Positions 41,983 to 50,059 of a DNA stretch of 64,000 nt are shown piece after piece. Positions within the stretch are counted from its first letter, which is position 1, and every line of letters begins with the position of its first letter. The position numbers and the translations under genes are program-made. The notes under the pieces were generated by a model. The model made no database searches and was not told the origin of the DNA. It saw only the letters and a list, made by a program, of their open reading frames with translations. The stretch lies in assembly GCF_000203975.2 (NCBI RefSeq), contig NZ_AFCF02000015.1, positions 36,110 to 100,109 of the forward strand. The letters run 5' to 3'. The stretch comes from Leisingera sp. ANG1 (GTDB lineage: Bacteria > Pseudomonadota > Alphaproteobacteria > Rhodobacterales > Rhodobacteraceae).

Positions 41983-42540
41983 TTACGGATCGATCCAGCC
42001 GATGTTGCCGTCTTCACGGCGGTAGACCACGTTCAATCCGTCTTTGCCCTCATTGCGGAAGACCAGCACCGGTGCGCCTGCCAGCTCCATCTGCATCACT
42101 GCTTCCCCGACAGACAGGGAGGGGATGCGGGTCTCCATTTCGGCGACGATGATCGGCTGCAGCGAGTCCGGTTCGGAATCCGCTTCCTCAGAGGCGAGGA
42201 TATACGAGTTGGCGCCCAGATGTTCAACCGGCTCGCTGCGGTCCTTGTGGTGATCCTTGAGACGGCGCTTGTAGCGGCGCAGCTGCTTTTCCATTTTCTC
42301 GCAGCAGGCATCAAAGGCCGCATAGATTTCGGTTTCGTGGGCTTTCGCCTGAGCACTCAGCCCGGTCGACAGATGGACGGTGGCTTCACACACATATTCA
42401 TGCGCCGAACGGGAAAAGACCACAGTCGCGTCGGTGGGCCGTTCGGCGTATTTTTGAACGGCCGAACCGAGCTCGTTCTGCACATGAACCTGCAGAGCGT
42501 CGCCGATGTCGATCTGTTTGCCGCTGATTTTGTAACGCAT
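41983..42540 (-). CDS. hpf: Long-form ribosome hibernation promoting factor
   Basis: Ribosome-binding protein of 185 residues that dimerises 70S ribosomes in stationary phase. The N-terminal S30AE domain (MRYKISGKQIDIGDALQVHV to about 105) and a C-terminal dimerisation domain (PIIVAEMETRIPSLSVGEAV, then VVYRREDGNIGWI) are both present, as in long HPF. GAAGGAGATCAC precedes the ATG at 42540. Between lptB and ptsN, with a 268-bp gap upstream that may hold its own promoter. Confidence 0.94.
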   Translation of the reverse strand: MRYKISGKQIDIGDALQVHVQNELGSAVQKYAERPTDATVVFSRSAHEYVCEATVHLSTGLSAQAKAHETEIYAAFDACCEKMEKQLRRYKRRLKDHHKDRSEPVEHLGANSYILASEEADSEPDSLQPIIVAEMETRIPSLSVGEAVMQMELAGAPVLVFRNEGKDGLNVVYRREDGNIGWIDP

Positions 42541-42575
42541 GTGATCTCCTTCACAATTTATTGCGGCCGGGCCTG

Positions 42576-42597
42576 CCGCCAAGGCAATCCTTGGCGG
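42576..42597. repeat. Hairpin in the lptB-hpf gap
   Basis: CCGCCAAGG (42576-42584), loop CAAT, CCTTGGCGG (42589-42597), perfect 9 bp. Leftward it has no T-run. It lies in the 268-bp stretch where many proteobacteria carry rpoN; no trace of a coding rpoN is seen. Confidence 0.5.
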
Positions 42598-42808
42598 TGT
42601 CACGTCAGGTCCGGAACCGGGGGGCAGGCCAGCGGTCCGGTTGCATCCGTCCGGGCCTTGTCGCCAAGGCTGGTGTTCGGACTGCATCGGACTGCGCGTA
42701 TGCCATGGGTCAATTCCACGGCAAGACAGCGGGAGAGTCAATGGATAACGCGAAAAAAGAAGCCTGGGTTTGCGGCGGTTATTTGCTGCCGCGGAGGCGT
42801 GAAAAGGA

Positions 42809-43567
42809 TCAGGAAATACGGAAGTTGTCGCCCAGGTAAACGCGGCGCACGTTCTCGTTTTCCACCACTTCTTCGGGGCTGCCGGACATCAGCACCTGGC
42901 CGTCATGCAGGATGTAGGCGCGGTCCACAATCTCCAGCGTCTCGCGCACGTTGTGGTCCGTGATAAGCACCCCGATGCCGCGTTTCTTGAGGTCTGCGAC
43001 CAGGTGGCGGATGTCCCCGACCGAGATCGGGTCGACGCCGGCAAAGGGTTCGTCGAGCAGCAAGTACTTGGGGTCGGCGGCCAGGCAGCGGGCGATTTCC
43101 ACCCGGCGTCTTTCACCGCCCGACAGTGCCAGCGCGGGGGCGCGGCGAAGGTGTTCGATGGAGAAGTCTGACAGCAGTTCTTCAAGCCGTTCGCGGCGCT
43201 TGTGCTCGTGCTTTTGCGAGATGTCCAGAACGGCAGAGATGTTGTCCTCCACCGAAAGGCCGCGGAAGATCGACATTTCCTGCGGCAGGTAGCCGATGCC
43301 CAGGCGCGCGCGGCGGTACATCGGCAGGCCGGTCACGTTCTGCCCGTCGATGCTGACGGTGCCTGCCTCCGGAAACACCAGCCCGGCAATGGTGTAGAAA
43401 CTGGTGGTCTTGCCGGAGCCGTTGGGACCGAGCAGCGCCACCACCTCACCGCGGTTCAGGGACATGGAGACATCCCGGATCACCACCTTCTTGCGGTAGG
43501 ATTTGCGCAGCCGTTCGATGCGCAGCCCGGAGGAGCCCTCGGTCACTTTCAGGTCCGGTTTCGCCAT
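42809..43567 (-). CDS. lptB: LPS export ABC transporter, ATP-binding protein
   Basis: ATPase that drives LPS extraction from the inner membrane with LptFG. 252 residues: Walker [16 protein letters not shown]-loop [17 protein letters not shown], signature [16 protein letters not shown], Walker [15 protein letters not shown]-loop [10 protein letters not shown]. Standard LptB. One-base overlap with the lptA stop. lptF and lptG are not in the window. Confidence 0.97.
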   Translation of the reverse strand: MAKPDLKVTEGSSGLRIERLRKSYRKKVVIRDVSMSLNRGEVVALLGPNGSGKTTSFYTIAGLVFPEAGTVSIDGQNVTGLPMYRRARLGIGYLPQEMSIFRGLSVEDNISAVLDISQKHEHKRRERLEELLSDFSIEHLRRAPALALSGGERRRVEIARCLAADPKYLLLDEPFAGVDPISVGDIRHLVADLKKRGIGVLITDHNVRETLEIVDRAYILHDGQVLMSGSPEEVVENENVRRVYLGDNFRIS

Positions 43568-44079
43568 CAGTTGCTGCCGCCGTTTGGATTGAGGATGGTT
43601 TTCACCCGGCCGGCCATGCGGGCCGTGCCCGAGGTGAGGTTCACCTCCAGCCGGTTGGAGGCCAGGGTGCCGTTTTCCTGATTGAGCAGCACATTTCCGG
43701 TCATCACGATGGTGCCGCGGTCGATGGTGTATTCGGCGCGCTGCGCCTCGGCTGCGTCCGGGCCGCTGACCAGGATCACATTGCCGGTGGCCTCCAGCCG
43801 TTCGATCCCGGCCTTGCCGCCGCTTTCGCCTGCCGTTTTGTAGATCACCAGAACCTTGTCTGCAGAGAGCCGCATGATACCCTGCACGATCAGGACGTTG
43901 CCGGTGAATTCGGCGGAGCCGTCTGCCTGGTTCACTGCCAGATTGTCGGCCGTCACCTCAACCGGCTGGCTGGGGTCGGCCTTGACGGCGCCAAAGGCGA
44001 CGGAGGCCGTTTGTGCCATTAAGAGGCCGGGAAGCACCGCAAGGGGCAGGCAGAAAATCAATGCGCGCAAATAGGACAC
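43567..44079 (-). CDS. lptA: LPS transport periplasmic protein LptA
   Basis: Periplasmic bridge protein of 170 residues carrying LPS between LptC and LptD. Signal peptide [20 protein letters not shown], then an OstA-type beta-jelly roll ([60 protein letters not shown]). Ends in [12 protein letters not shown]. Between lptC (3 bases) and lptB (overlap). Confidence 0.92.
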   Translation of the reverse strand: MSYLRALIFCLPLAVLPGLLMAQTASVAFGAVKADPSQPVEVTADNLAVNQADGSAEFTGNVLIVQGIMRLSADKVLVIYKTAGESGGKAGIERLEATGNVILVSGPDAAEAQRAEYTIDRGTIVMTGNVLLNQENGTLASNRLEVNLTSGTARMAGRVKTILNPNGGSN

Positions 44080-44082
44080 AGG

Positions 44083-44682
44083 TTATCTTTCCGGTTGCTG
44101 GGGATCATATAGCAGCTTCACCCCGTTTTTGAACACCATATGGACCGGGCCGCCCTCTGTTTTTGCACGGATCTGCATGTTACCTGCGGTCAATTCGCCG
44201 ATAACACCGGTTGCGCGGACCGGACCGGGGCTGCTGGCTTCCAGTCCGCTGAGGGCTGTATTGAGCTCTTCCGTCTCGACGATCAGGCCGTCCGCAGAGG
44301 TGATGGTCACATGGCCGGTAAACCGCGCCATATCCTGGCCGGGGTGGATGGCACCGGAGTCGGAGGCAAGGGTGATCTTGCCGCCTTCCGCCAGTCTGAA
44401 CTCCGCCGATAGGTCGCTTGCAACCGCGGGTGCGCCTTCGCCGCCCGGGCGGGCCAGTGCCGCTGTGACCATAATCTCATCACCCTTCGCGGTGGTGCCT
44501 GAGAAAAAGGGCGAGGTGACCTGCTGGCCTTTCATCCGGTCCTCGATATCCCTTTGCGCAAAGGGGATTACCGCATCGGTGTTTACGCCGCGGGAAATCA
44601 GGAACAGGGTCGACAGCAGGACCAGGGCGGCCAGCGGCAGCAGCACCTTGAGGTAGGCGACGGCTCTGGAATGGCTGTCCAT
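44083..44682 (-). CDS. lptC: LPS export protein LptC
   Basis: Inner-membrane anchored protein of 199 residues that receives LPS from LptBFG. A single N-terminal helix (YLKVLLPLAALVLLSTLFLI) is followed by a periplasmic YrbK-type domain with DIEDRMKGQQVTSPFFSGTT and MQIRAKTEGGPVHMVFKNGV. The kdsD gene is 22 bases upstream. All Lpt bridge parts here are co-oriented. Confidence 0.9.
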   Translation of the reverse strand: MDSHSRAVAYLKVLLPLAALVLLSTLFLISRGVNTDAVIPFAQRDIEDRMKGQQVTSPFFSGTTAKGDEIMVTAALARPGGEGAPAVASDLSAEFRLAEGGKITLASDSGAIHPGQDMARFTGHVTITSADGLIVETEELNTALSGLEASSPGPVRATGVIGELTAGNMQIRAKTEGGPVHMVFKNGVKLLYDPQQPER

Positions 44683-44704
44683 AGTTTCCTTTCAGGCCCC
44701 CTTG

Positions 44705-45673
44705 TCAGCCCAATCCTGCACGCAGGCAGTCGTGGATGTGGAGAAGCCCCTCGGCCTTTTGCCCGTTGTCAGGATCGACCACAAACAGGCAGGTGATCTT
44801 GCGCTGGTTCATCACTGCGACGGCCTCTTGCGCCATTGCGCCGGGGGCAATGGTGGCCGGTCCAGTGGTCATGACCTCGGCCGCCGTCTTGTCCAGCAGC
44901 CCGTCCATGTGGCGGCGCAGGTCGCCGTCGGTGATAATGCCGGCGAGGGAGCCATCAGCGGCAGCAACGCCTGCCACGCCGAAGCCTTTCTGGCTGATTT
45001 CGATCAGCGCGTCGGCCATCGGGGTTGTCTCGGAAACCAGCGGCAGCGCGTCTTCTGCATGCATCAGGTCGCGCACCTTGCTGAGCTGGGCGCCGAGTTT
45101 GCCGCCCGGATGGAAATCGCGGAAATTCTCAGGGCGGAAATCGCGGTGTTTCATCAGCGCAATCGCCAGTGCGTCGCCCATTGCCAGTGTCAGCGTGGTG
45201 GAGATTGAGGGCACCATGCCAAAGCCGCAGGCCTCGCCCATCGAGGGGATCTGCAGGTGGACATCCGCCTGTTTCATCAGGGTGCTGTCCATTTTGCTGG
45301 AGAGCCCGATCAGCGGGATGGCAAAGCGGCGGGTGAAGGCCAGCAGGTTTGCCAGCTCCGGTGCCTCGCCCGAGTTGGAGATGGCCAGCACCACGTCGCC
45401 TTCCGACAGCATGCCCAAATCGCCGTGGCTGGCCTCGGCCGGGTGTACGAAATAAGCAGGCGTGCCGGTGGAGGCCAGCGTTGCCGCGATCTTGTGGCCG
45501 ATGTGGCCGGACTTGCCGATGCCGCTGACGATGATGCGGCCCTTGGCCTTAAGGATCAGCTGCACCGCTTCGGCAAAGCGCTCATCCAGACCATCGGCCA
45601 TCGCGTTCAGTGCCTTGGCCTCATCTGTGATCACCTGACGCGCGGTGACAAGGAATTTTTCGGTATCGGTCAT
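44705..45673 (-). CDS. kdsD: Arabinose-5-phosphate isomerase (KpsF/GutQ family)
   Basis: Converts ribulose 5-phosphate to arabinose 5-phosphate, first step to Kdo. 322 residues: SIS domain (GRIIVSGIGKSGHIGHKIAA, HPAEASHGDLGMLSEGDVVL) and two CBS repeats (MHAEDALPLVSETTPMADAL and VMTTGPATIAPGAMAQEAVA). Overlaps the rnd stop by 4 bases. Together with kdsB and waaA it makes up most of the Kdo route; kdsA and kdsC are elsewhere. Confidence 0.95.
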   Translation of the reverse strand: MTDTEKFLVTARQVITDEAKALNAMADGLDERFAEAVQLILKAKGRIIVSGIGKSGHIGHKIAATLASTGTPAYFVHPAEASHGDLGMLSEGDVVLAISNSGEAPELANLLAFTRRFAIPLIGLSSKMDSTLMKQADVHLQIPSMGEACGFGMVPSISTTLTLAMGDALAIALMKHRDFRPENFRDFHPGGKLGAQLSKVRDLMHAEDALPLVSETTPMADALIEISQKGFGVAGVAAADGSLAGIITDGDLRRHMDGLLDKTAAEVMTTGPATIAPGAMAQEAVAVMNQRKITCLFVVDPDNGQKAEGLLHIHDCLRAGLG

Positions 45674-46284
45674 GAGTGGGCAAAAATGTCAGTTTCGGGC
45701 CAGCCAGCCAGGTCCAGCTTGGCGCGCGTTGGGAGGAAATCGAAACAGGCCTGGGCCATTTCAGTGCGTCCTTCACGGGCCAGGCGCTTGTTCAGGGCGT
45801 CGCGCAGCTTGTGCAGGTGCAGGACGTCGGAGGCCGCGTAGTCGAGCTGAGCCTCGGTCAGTTCTTCGGCGCCCCAATCGCTCATCTGCTGCTGCTTGGA
45901 GATGTCGATGCCAATCAGTTCCTGGGTCAGGTTCTTGAGCCCGTGGCGGTCGGTGTAGGTGCGCACCAGACGGCTGGCGATCTTGGTGCAGTAAACCGGC
46001 GCTGCCAAGGCGCCGAAGGCGTGGTACATCGCAGCGATGTCGAAGCGGCCGAAATGGAAAAGCTTCAGCACATTGGGATCTTCCAGCATCCGGCAAAGAT
46101 TGGGGGCATCGGTCTGGCCGATTTCCACCTGCACGATATGGGCATTGCCGTCGCCACCGGACATCTGGATCACGCATAGACGGTCGCGGTGGGGGTTCAG
46201 ACCCATGGTCTCGCAGTCAATGGCGACAACGGGACCGAGATCCAGCCCGTCGGGCAGGTCGCTCTTGTATAGGTAATTGGCCAC
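45670..46284 (-). CDS. rnd: Ribonuclease D-like 3'-5' exonuclease
   Basis: DEDD-family exonuclease of 204 residues, trimming RNA 3' ends. Exo I VAIDCETMGLNPHRDR, Exo II KLFHFGRFDIAAM and Exo III LDYAASDVLHLHKLRD are present. It lacks the HRDC domains of E. coli RNase D, as usual for this short alphaproteobacterial form. The start is GTG at 46284 with AAAGGGAAT upstream. First gene of the rnd-kdsD-lptCAB run. Confidence 0.92.
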   Translation of the reverse strand: MANYLYKSDLPDGLDLGPVVAIDCETMGLNPHRDRLCVIQMSGGDGNAHIVQVEIGQTDAPNLCRMLEDPNVLKLFHFGRFDIAAMYHAFGALAAPVYCTKIASRLVRTYTDRHGLKNLTQELIGIDISKQQQMSDWGAEELTEAQLDYAASDVLHLHKLRDALNKRLAREGRTEMAQACFDFLPTRAKLDLAGWPETDIFAHS

Positions 46285-46442
46285 TGGAATTCCCTTTTGA
46301 TTTTCACCGCACCGGAGCTGTTGCAGAGGAAATAGGCGCTTTGGCCTGCAAACTCAACTGCGCGAAGACAGGCTGGTTTACGCGGGCCGATTATCCACGC
46401 AATGAGACCCGAAGGAGGCTGCGGATTGTCATTCTTGGGGAA

Positions 46443-46529
46443 TGGTGCCCAGGAGAGGACTCGAACCTCCACGTCCATACGGACACTAGCACCTGAAGCT
46501 AGCGCGTCTACCAATTCCGCCACCTGGGC
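46443..46529 (-). tRNA. tRNA-Leu (anticodon CAG)
   Basis: Class II tRNA: acceptor GCCCAGG pairs with CCTGGGC, D-arm TGGCGGAATTGGTAGACGC, anticodon stem CTAGC/GCTAG with loop TTCAGGT (anticodon CAG), long variable arm, T-arm GAGGTTCGAGTCCTC, encoded CCA. Reads CTG. Confidence 0.97.
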
Positions 46530-46546
46530 AGGTGTCGTGGAGAGGG

Positions 46547-46575
46547 CGTATAAGATGGTTTGCCGGGGCCGTCAA
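46547..46575 (-). promoter_or_regulatory. Promoter of the tRNA-Leu gene
   Basis: Leftward TTGACG (46570-46575), 17-base spacer, TATACG (46547-46552), 18 bases before the tRNA. Confidence 0.75.
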
Positions 46576-46684
46576 ACGGAAAAGACGGGCAAAGCCAACA
46601 GTGGCGCGCGTATTGGTCTGCGGCCTTGGGCGTGCGCGCGGCACTTCCGGCCATTTTGTGACGATCCGGACTGATTGGCGGATT

Positions 46685-46710
46685 TGGCATTCCGTTTTGG
46701 AATGATGCCA
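46685..46710. promoter_or_regulatory. Nested inverted repeat upstream of the E1 gene
   Basis: Outer TGGCAT (46685-46690)/ATGCCA (46705-46710) and inner CATTCC-N5-GGAATG (46688-46704). It lies about 75 bases before the E1 start. Candidate operator; the binding protein is unknown. Confidence 0.4.
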
Positions 46711-46782
46711 GTACGCAAACTCATTGGCTTCACGTCCCGGATTCGCGGATAAGGACATGGTCAATCAGCGTAAGGAGGCCGC

Positions 46783-48972
46783 ATGGACCGCGCCCAGATC
46801 GTGCATCAGAACTTCCTGGACCGGGTCAAGGCCGGGGAGCTCCCCGCAGGTGCTGCACCAAGCGGGACGCTGGCGGCGGCTGAGGCTGTTTTCACCTTTC
46901 GCGCGCAGGTGCTGAGCCGGGCGCTGGACCTGACCAGCCGGGACATGCAGAAAGCGGGGCAGGGGTTCTATACCATCGGCTCCTCCGGGCATGAAGGCAT
47001 GGCTGCAGTGGCCCGCGCCCTGCGCCCCACTGATATGGCGTTTCTTCATTACCGGGATGCGGCGTTTCAGATTGCCCGCGCCGATCAGGTGCCGGGGCAG
47101 CGGATTGCCTGGGATATGTTGCTGTCCTTTGCCTGTTCTAGCGAAGACCCGACCTCGGGTGGGCGGCACAAGGTGCTGGGGTCCAAGGCGCTGATGATCC
47201 CGCCGCAGACCTCGACCATTGCCTCGCATCTGCCGAAGGCAGTGGGCGCAGCCTATTCCATCGGTGCCGCCAAACGGCACCAGCCGGAGCATCAGCTGCT
47301 GCCGGAGGATGCCATTGTCCTGTGTTCATTCGGCGATGCATCTGCCAACCACTCGACAGCGCAGGGAGCGTTCAACACGGCCGGCTGGACCTCGGTGCAG
47401 TCGACGCCGCTGCCCTTGCTGTTTGTCTGCGAGGACAACGGTATCGGTATTTCGACCAAGACGCCGAAAGGCTGGATCGAGGCCTCGATGGCGGGGCGGC
47501 CCGGCATCAAGTATTTCAAGGCGGACGGGCTGGATATCTACAACGCCTACGCGGTGGCGCAGAAGGCGGCGGAGTATGTGCGCACGCGCAAGAAGCCGGC
47601 GTTCCTGCATTTGCGCACCGTGCGCCTGTACGGTCATGCCGGGGCGGATGTGCCGACGACCTATATGGCCAAGGCCGAGGTGGAGGCGGATGAGGCCAAT
47701 GATCCGCTGCTGCATTCGGTGCGGCTGCTGGATGAGGCGGGGGCGCTGCGTCCCGAGGACGCGCTGAAGATCTACCAGGACACCTGCGCGCGGGTGGAGC
47801 GGATCCGGGCTGAGGCGGTGACCCGGCCGCATTTGCGGACGGCTGACGATGTCGTGGCCAGCCTGATCCCGCCCAAGCGGGAGTGTGCGCCCACCAATGG
47901 CCCCAGTGCCGAGGCACGCGCCGCGGCCTTTGGCAGCGACATGCGGTCGATGGTGGAGCCACAGCCAATGTCGCGCCTGATCAACTGGGCTCTGACCGAC
48001 CTGATGCTGGAGCACGGCGAAATCGTCATGATGGGCGAGGATGTGGGCCGCAAGGGCGGGGTCTATGGCGTCAGCCAGAAGCTGCAGCAGCGGTTCGGGC
48101 CGGACCGGGTGATCGACACATTGCTGGATGAGCAGTCAATCCTGGGGCTGGCGATCGGGATGGGGCACAACGGGTTCCTGCCGATCCCGGAAATCCAGTT
48201 CCTTGCCTATCTGCACAACGCCGAGGACCAGCTGCGCGGCGAGGCGGCGACGCTGCCGTTCTTCTCCAACGGACAGTTTTCCAATCCGATGGTGCTGCGG
48301 ATTGCCGGGCTGGGGTACCAGAAGGGGTTTGGCGGCCATTTCCACAACGACAATTCGCTGGCGGTGCTGCGCGATATTCCGGGGCTGGTGATTGCCTGCC
48401 CGTCGGACGGGGCGGAGGCTGCGATGATGATGCGCGAAGCGGTGCGGCTGGCGCGCGAGGAGCAGCGGGTGGTGGTCTTTGTCGAGCCAATTGCGCTGTA
48501 TCCGATGCGGGACCTGCATGAGGCGAAAGATGGCGGCTGGATGCGCAGCTATCCCTCTCCGGACCGCCGCATCGGCTTGGGCGAGGTTGGCGTGCATGGG
48601 GACGGCACCGATCTGGCCATCGTGACCTATGGCAACGGGCGCTACCTGTCGGCCCAGGCGCAGGCGGAGCTGGCGGCGCAGGGCGTGGATGCGCGGATCG
48701 TCGATTTGCGCTGGCTGGCGCCCCTGCCGGAGGCGGCGCTGCTTGATGCGGTCGAGGGCTGCAAGAACGTGCTGATCGTCGATGAATGCCGTGTCACCGG
48801 CAGCCAGTCCGAGGCGCTGATGGCACTGTTTGCGGAGCAGAGCGATATCCCCACCGCTCGGATTGCTGCGAGCGACTGCTTCATCGCAACCGGCCCTGCC
48901 TATGGCGCGACGCTGCCATCGAAGGACAGCATTGTTGCGGCCGCATTGCAGCTGGCAGGAGGCAAGAAATGA
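46783..48972 (+). CDS. Fused E1 alpha-beta subunit of a 2-oxoacid dehydrogenase
   Basis: Thiamine-diphosphate enzyme of 729 residues. Residues about 30-365 are an E1-alpha domain (SSGHEGMAAVARAL, RDAAFQIARADQ, TPP region FGDASANHS...N). Residues about 390-729 are E1-beta (VMMGEDVGRKGGVYGVSQKL, LLDEQSILGLAIGMG, YPSPDRRIGLGEV). Most bacteria keep these separate. It most resembles branched-chain-type E1. No E2 or E3 is nearby; the next gene overlaps by 4 bases and is malonyltransferase-like. AAGGAGGCC precedes the ATG. Confidence 0.88.
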   Translation: MDRAQIVHQNFLDRVKAGELPAGAAPSGTLAAAEAVFTFRAQVLSRALDLTSRDMQKAGQGFYTIGSSGHEGMAAVARALRPTDMAFLHYRDAAFQIARADQVPGQRIAWDMLLSFACSSEDPTSGGRHKVLGSKALMIPPQTSTIASHLPKAVGAAYSIGAAKRHQPEHQLLPEDAIVLCSFGDASANHSTAQGAFNTAGWTSVQSTPLPLLFVCEDNGIGISTKTPKGWIEASMAGRPGIKYFKADGLDIYNAYAVAQKAAEYVRTRKKPAFLHLRTVRLYGHAGADVPTTYMAKAEVEADEANDPLLHSVRLLDEAGALRPEDALKIYQDTCARVERIRAEAVTRPHLRTADDVVASLIPPKRECAPTNGPSAEARAAAFGSDMRSMVEPQPMSRLINWALTDLMLEHGEIVMMGEDVGRKGGVYGVSQKLQQRFGPDRVIDTLLDEQSILGLAIGMGHNGFLPIPEIQFLAYLHNAEDQLRGEAATLPFFSNGQFSNPMVLRIAGLGYQKGFGGHFHNDNSLAVLRDIPGLVIACPSDGAEAAMMMREAVRLAREEQRVVVFVEPIALYPMRDLHEAKDGGWMRSYPSPDRRIGLGEVGVHGDGTDLAIVTYGNGRYLSAQAQAELAAQGVDARIVDLRWLAPLPEAALLDAVEGCKNVLIVDECRVTGSQSEALMALFAEQSDIPTARIAASDCFIATGPAYGATLPSKDSIVAAALQLAGGKK

Positions 48973-50003
48973 CCCGCACTGCTGTTCTGATCTGCCCGGG
49001 CCGGGGAACCTACAACAAGGCGGAGCTGGGGTATCTGCACCGCCATCATGCGGACAAGGCGGCGCTGTTTGCGGGTTTTGACGCGCAGCGCCGGGACGCC
49101 GGGCAGGAAGAGGTCACCGCGCTGGACAGGGCCACGCGGTTTTCCGTGTCGAAATATTCGCGCGGGGATATTGCCTCGCCGCTGATCTACGCCTCGGCAT
49201 TGGCGGATGCGCAGTCTCTGGCGGAGGACATCGAGGTGGTTGCTGTCACCGGCAATTCGATGGGCTGGTATATCGCACTGGCGGCGGGCGGGGCGCTGAG
49301 CGCTGATGACGGGTTCAAGATTGTGAACACCATGGGCACGCTGATGCAGGAGCAGCTGATCGGCGGCCAGCTGGTCTATCCCTTTGCTGGGCCGGACTGG
49401 CAGAACGACCCCGCGCGCAAGGCAGAGCTGCTGGCGCTGGCGGCAGAGATAAATGACCGCGAGAGGCATGACCTGGCGCTGTCGATTGATCTGGGCGGGA
49501 TGCTGGTGCTGGCTGGGAACGAGGCCGGTCTGGCGGCGTTTGTGCGCGCGGTACCGGTGGTCGAGGAGCGGTTCCCGATGCGACTGGCCAACCACGCGGC
49601 GTTTCACACCAGCCTGCAGGCACCGGTGGCTGCGGAAGGGCGCAAGCGTCTGGGGCAAGGGATGTTCACCCAGCCAGAAGTGCCGCTGATCGACGGGCGC
49701 GGACAGGTCTGGTGGCCCGGTGCCACGGATACGCAGGCCTTGCGGGACTACACGCTGGGGCATCAGGTGGTGGAGCCCTATGATTTCACGCTTGCTGTGC
49801 GGAATGCCGCCCATGAATTTGCGCCGGATCTGTTCATCGTAACCGGTCCGGGCACCACGCTGGGCGGCGCGGTGGCGCAATCGCTGGTGCAGGCGGGCTG
49901 GCAGGGGATGACTTCCAAGGCGGATTTCAAGGCGCGCCAGGAGGAGGCGCCCCTGCTGGTTTCGATGGGGGATGCGGCGCAGCGGTCCCTGGCCGCGGGC
50001 TGA
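48969..50003 (+). CDS. FabD-like acyltransferase (ACP S-malonyltransferase family)
   Basis: 344-residue alpha/beta acyltransferase. The nucleophile elbow reads TGNSMGWYIAL (GxSxG with Asn replacing the usual His), the catalytic His is likely in LANHAAFHTSL, and CPGRGTYNKAELG replaces the usual PGQGSQ opening. These differences set it apart from housekeeping FabD. The start overlaps the E1 stop (ATGA), so E1 and acyltransferase are made together. It may move an acyl group made by the E1 complex; this is inference. Confidence 0.8.
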   Translation: MTRTAVLICPGRGTYNKAELGYLHRHHADKAALFAGFDAQRRDAGQEEVTALDRATRFSVSKYSRGDIASPLIYASALADAQSLAEDIEVVAVTGNSMGWYIALAAGGALSADDGFKIVNTMGTLMQEQLIGGQLVYPFAGPDWQNDPARKAELLALAAEINDRERHDLALSIDLGGMLVLAGNEAGLAAFVRAVPVVEERFPMRLANHAAFHTSLQAPVAAEGRKRLGQGMFTQPEVPLIDGRGQVWWPGATDTQALRDYTLGHQVVEPYDFTLAVRNAAHEFAPDLFIVTGPGTTLGGAVAQSLVQAGWQGMTSKADFKARQEEAPLLVSMGDAAQRSLAAG

Positions 50004-50059
50004 TCGAGAGGCAAGCGGCGGCTGCGCCGCCCTTTACCCGGTGCTGAGCAATGGCTGGG

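Noticed and set aside
42541..42808. Remnant of rpoN between lptB and hpf
   Set aside because: No RpoN motif (such as the RpoN box ARRTVAKYR) can be read in any frame.
46681..46705. Possible sigma-54 promoter (TTGGCAT...TTGG) before the E1 gene
   Set aside because: The -12 GC element is not present at the required spacing; the signal is better explained by the nested inverted repeat.
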